Shown piece by piece: positions 4,707-6,695 of a stretch of 6,695 nt of DNA (the stretch's first letter is position 1; every line of letters starts with the position of its first letter). Below the pieces are notes generated by a model that was given only the letters and a program-made list of their open reading frames with translations, made no database searches and was not told where the DNA came from. The position numbers were made by a program, and so were the translations under genes. This DNA comes from an uncultured Clostridia bacterium (lineage in GTDB: Bacteria; Bacillota; Clostridia; Oscillospirales; Ruminococcaceae), in the NCBI GenBank assembly GCA_945835425.1, contig CAMAJC010000110.1:1-6695 (forward strand), given 5' to 3'.

Positions 4707-6695
4707 ATGGAAAAAAAGAAATTCTACATGACGACCGCCATCGCCTACACCTCCAGCAAGCCCCATATCGGCAATACCTACGAGATCGTACTGGCTGACG
4801 CGATCGCCCGCAGAAAACGGCTCGAGGGGTACGATGTATTCCTCTGCACCGGCACCGACGAACACGGCCAGAAGATCGAGGAAAAGGCCAAGGCCGCCGG
4901 TATCACCCCGAAAGAGTACGTCGACCGCGTTTCCGGCGAGGTCAGACGGATTTGGGACACGATGAACACCTCCTACGACTACTTCGTCCGCACCACCGAC
5001 GACTACCACGAAAAGGCTGTCCAGAAAATCTTTAGGGCGATGTACGACAAGGGCGATATCTACAAGAGCGAGTACGAAGGCATGTACTGCACCCCCTGCG
5101 AGTCCTTCTGGACCGAGTCCCAGCTGGTGAACGGCTGCTGCCCCGACTGCGGACGGCCTGTCAAGCCCGCCAAGGAGGAAGCGTATTTCTTCAAAATGAG
5201 CAAATACGCCGACCGGCTGATGAAGCATATCGAGGATAACCCCGACTTCATCGTCCCCGAGTCCCGCAAAAAAGAGATGATCAATAACTTCTTAAAGCCC
5301 GGCCTGCAGGACCTCTGCGTCTCCCGTACTTCCTTTAAATGGGGCATCCCGGTCGACTTCGACCCCAAGCACGTCGTTTATGTCTGGCTGGACGCGCTGA
5401 ACAACTATATCACCGCCATCGGCTACGACCCCGAGCACCCCACCGAGCAGTTTGACAAGCTCTGGCCCGCCGACCTGCACATCATCGGCAAGGATATCCT
5501 CCGCTTCCACACGATTTATTGGCCTATCTTCCTGATGAGCATGGACCTGCCGCTGCCGAAACAGGTCTTCGGCCATCCCTGGCTGCTGTTCGCCGCTGAC
5601 AAGATGAGCAAGTCTAAGGGCAACGTCATCTACGCCGACGATATGGTCAACCTCTTCGGCGTCGACGCGGTCCGCTACTACCTCCTCTCCGCAATGCCCT
5701 ACGCCCAGGACGGCAACATCACCTATGAAACCTTCATCGCCAAGTACAACACCGAGCTGGCCAACACCATCGGCAACCTCGTCAACCGCACCGTTTCGAT
5801 GGCCAACAAGTATTTCGGCGGCGAAATTAACGCGGCTGCAATCGAAAACGACCTCGACAAAGAACTGGCAGACACCGCTCTCGACGCGGCCAAAGGCGTG
5901 CAGGAGGCTATGGACAGCTACCGCACCGCCGACGCCCTCGGCAAAATCCTCGCTCTCGCCCAGCGCAGCAACAAGTATATCGACGAGACGACTCCCTGGG
6001 CGCTGGCAAAGGATGAGGCGCAGCTGCCCAGACTGAAAACCGTCCTTTCTAACCTCATCGAGGCTATCCGCTATATCGGCGTTCTGTCCGTTCCGTTTAT
6101 GCCCGATACTGCCGCTTCTATCCTCGCGCAGATCGGCGCTCCTGTCGATACGCTGGAGTCTCTTGCTCAGTTTGGCTCTGCCGACGCCCGCAAGGTCGGT
6201 GAAGCGAAAGCACTGTTTGCCCGCATCGATGAAAAGGCCATGATGGAGCGCATCCAGAAGGAGATCGTCGAGCCGCAGATCGCAGCTGCCGCTAAGGAAG
6301 CTGCCGCCGCTGAACCCGCTAAGGAAGAAGCGCCTGCTGAAGAAGAAAAGGAAGGCGTCGCGTTCCTGCCGGAGATCACGATTGATGATTTCGCGAAAAT
6401 TGATCTTCGCGTCGGCAAGATCCTCACCTGCGAGAAGATGAAGAAGTCCCGCAAGCTGCTGAAAATGACTGTTGAGGACGGCGCAGGCACCCGGCAGATC
6501 CTCTCCGGCATCTCCAAGTGGTACACCCCTGACGACCTCATCGGCAGAAAGGTGATCTTCGTCGCTAACCTCGCGCCCGCGAAACTCGCAGGGGAACTGT
6601 CCGAGGGTATGATTCTCGCGGCTGACGCTGGTGAAGACGACGTTAAGGTCATGTTCGTCGACGACTCGGTTCCTTCCGGAAGTAAGATTCACTGA
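4707..6695 (+). CDS. metG: Methionyl-tRNA synthetase
   Basis: This class I synthetase joins methionine to tRNA-Met in the cytoplasm, using ATP. The product has 662 residues. The Rossmann catalytic domain carries HIGN (20-23, the HIGH box), the zinc knuckle Cys128-x2-Cys131 and Cys145-x2-Cys148, the WLDALNNYI stretch from Trp227, HIIGKDILRFH (258-268) and KMSKS (299-303). The helical anticodon-binding domain has NTELANTIGNLVNR (348-361) and Trp431 in TPWALAK, the usual anticodon-contacting Trp. An Ala/Glu-rich linker (about 527-553) leads to a C-terminal OB-fold tRNA-binding domain (about 556-662) that also promotes dimerisation. The start at 4707 fits the conserved N terminus (KKFYMTTAIAYTSSKPHIGN). 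AAGGA at 4690-4694 is rather far away (12 nt), and the in-frame ATG at 4626 has no ribosome binding site. The gene is complete, ends at the window edge and is controlled by the upstream T-box. Silent codon choice becomes more T-ending after about 6050. Confidence 0.98.
   Translation: MEKKKFYMTTAIAYTSSKPHIGNTYEIVLADAIARRKRLEGYDVFLCTGTDEHGQKIEEKAKAAGITPKEYVDRVSGEVRRIWDTMNTSYDYFVRTTDDYHEKAVQKIFRAMYDKGDIYKSEYEGMYCTPCESFWTESQLVNGCCPDCGRPVKPAKEEAYFFKMSKYADRLMKHIEDNPDFIVPESRKKEMINNFLKPGLQDLCVSRTSFKWGIPVDFDPKHVVYVWLDALNNYITAIGYDPEHPTEQFDKLWPADLHIIGKDILRFHTIYWPIFLMSMDLPLPKQVFGHPWLLFAADKMSKSKGNVIYADDMVNLFGVDAVRYYLLSAMPYAQDGNITYETFIAKYNTELANTIGNLVNRTVSMANKYFGGEINAAAIENDLDKELADTALDAAKGVQEAMDSYRTADALGKILALAQRSNKYIDETTPWALAKDEAQLPRLKTVLSNLIEAIRYIGVLSVPFMPDTAASILAQIGAPVDTLESLAQFGSADARKVGEAKALFARIDEKAMMERIQKEIVEPQIAAAAKEAAAAEPAKEEAPAEEEKEGVAFLPEITIDDFAKIDLRVGKILTCEKMKKSRKLLKMTVEDGAGTRQILSGISKWYTPDDLIGRKVIFVANLAPAKLAGELSEGMILAADAGEDDVKVMFVDDSVPSGSKIH

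Noticed and set aside
5292..6692. Minus-strand open frame of 466 codons antisense to metG
   Set aside because: It mirrors the codon pattern of metG, which has all synthetase motifs. The translation is a low-complexity mix of V, D, G and R with no recognisable fold and no ribosome binding site.

Overview
The window looks like a chromosomal housekeeping segment from a Gram-positive anaerobe of the class Clostridia, most likely the Ruminococcaceae/Oscillospiraceae (inference). The pointers are separate secD and secF genes with strong GGAGG ribosome binding sites, sigma-A-type promoters with 17-nt spacers, a QueT-family vitamin-type transporter subunit behind a long structured leader, and a methionyl-tRNA synthetase gene controlled by a T-box. 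C/G-ending codons dominate. The intergenic regions carry short hairpin-bearing repeats.

Layout. 1-80: an A/T-rich tandem repeat, then a terminator hairpin that could work in both directions. 82-2465 (minus strand): secD-secF, joined by a 4-nt ATGA overlap and driven by a consensus promoter at 2612-2640, with a ~140-nt leader holding a long hairpin and a 40-codon ORF whose stop overlaps the secD start. 2466-3159: gene-free. It holds the secD leader and promoter, an inverted pair of related 56-nt repeats (2699-2754 and 2919-2974), then an extended -10 promoter and a structured leader for the next gene. 3160-3744 (plus): queT, closed by a good terminator. 3927-4079 (plus): a 50-codon single-span membrane protein gene with its own promoter and strong ribosome binding site. 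4080-4706: gene-free, with a perfect 26-bp inverted repeat (4125-4246), a consensus promoter, a methionine-specific T-box with overlapping antiterminator and terminator, and a second leader hairpin. 4707-6695 (plus): metG, complete and ending on the last base of the window.

Function. SecD and SecF form the membrane complex that helps complete Sec-dependent export using the ion gradient. QueT is the substrate-binding subunit of an ECF importer for queuosine precursors; its leader plausibly senses preQ1, the end product. MetG charges tRNA-Met, and its T-box should let transcription through only when uncharged tRNA-Met accumulates. The three plus-strand genes are separate transcription units, each with its own promoter. 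I see no phage, conjugative, CRISPR, defence or secondary-metabolite system. The less ordinary content is intergenic: two hairpin-armed repeat elements, the queT leader, the secD leader and the small membrane protein.
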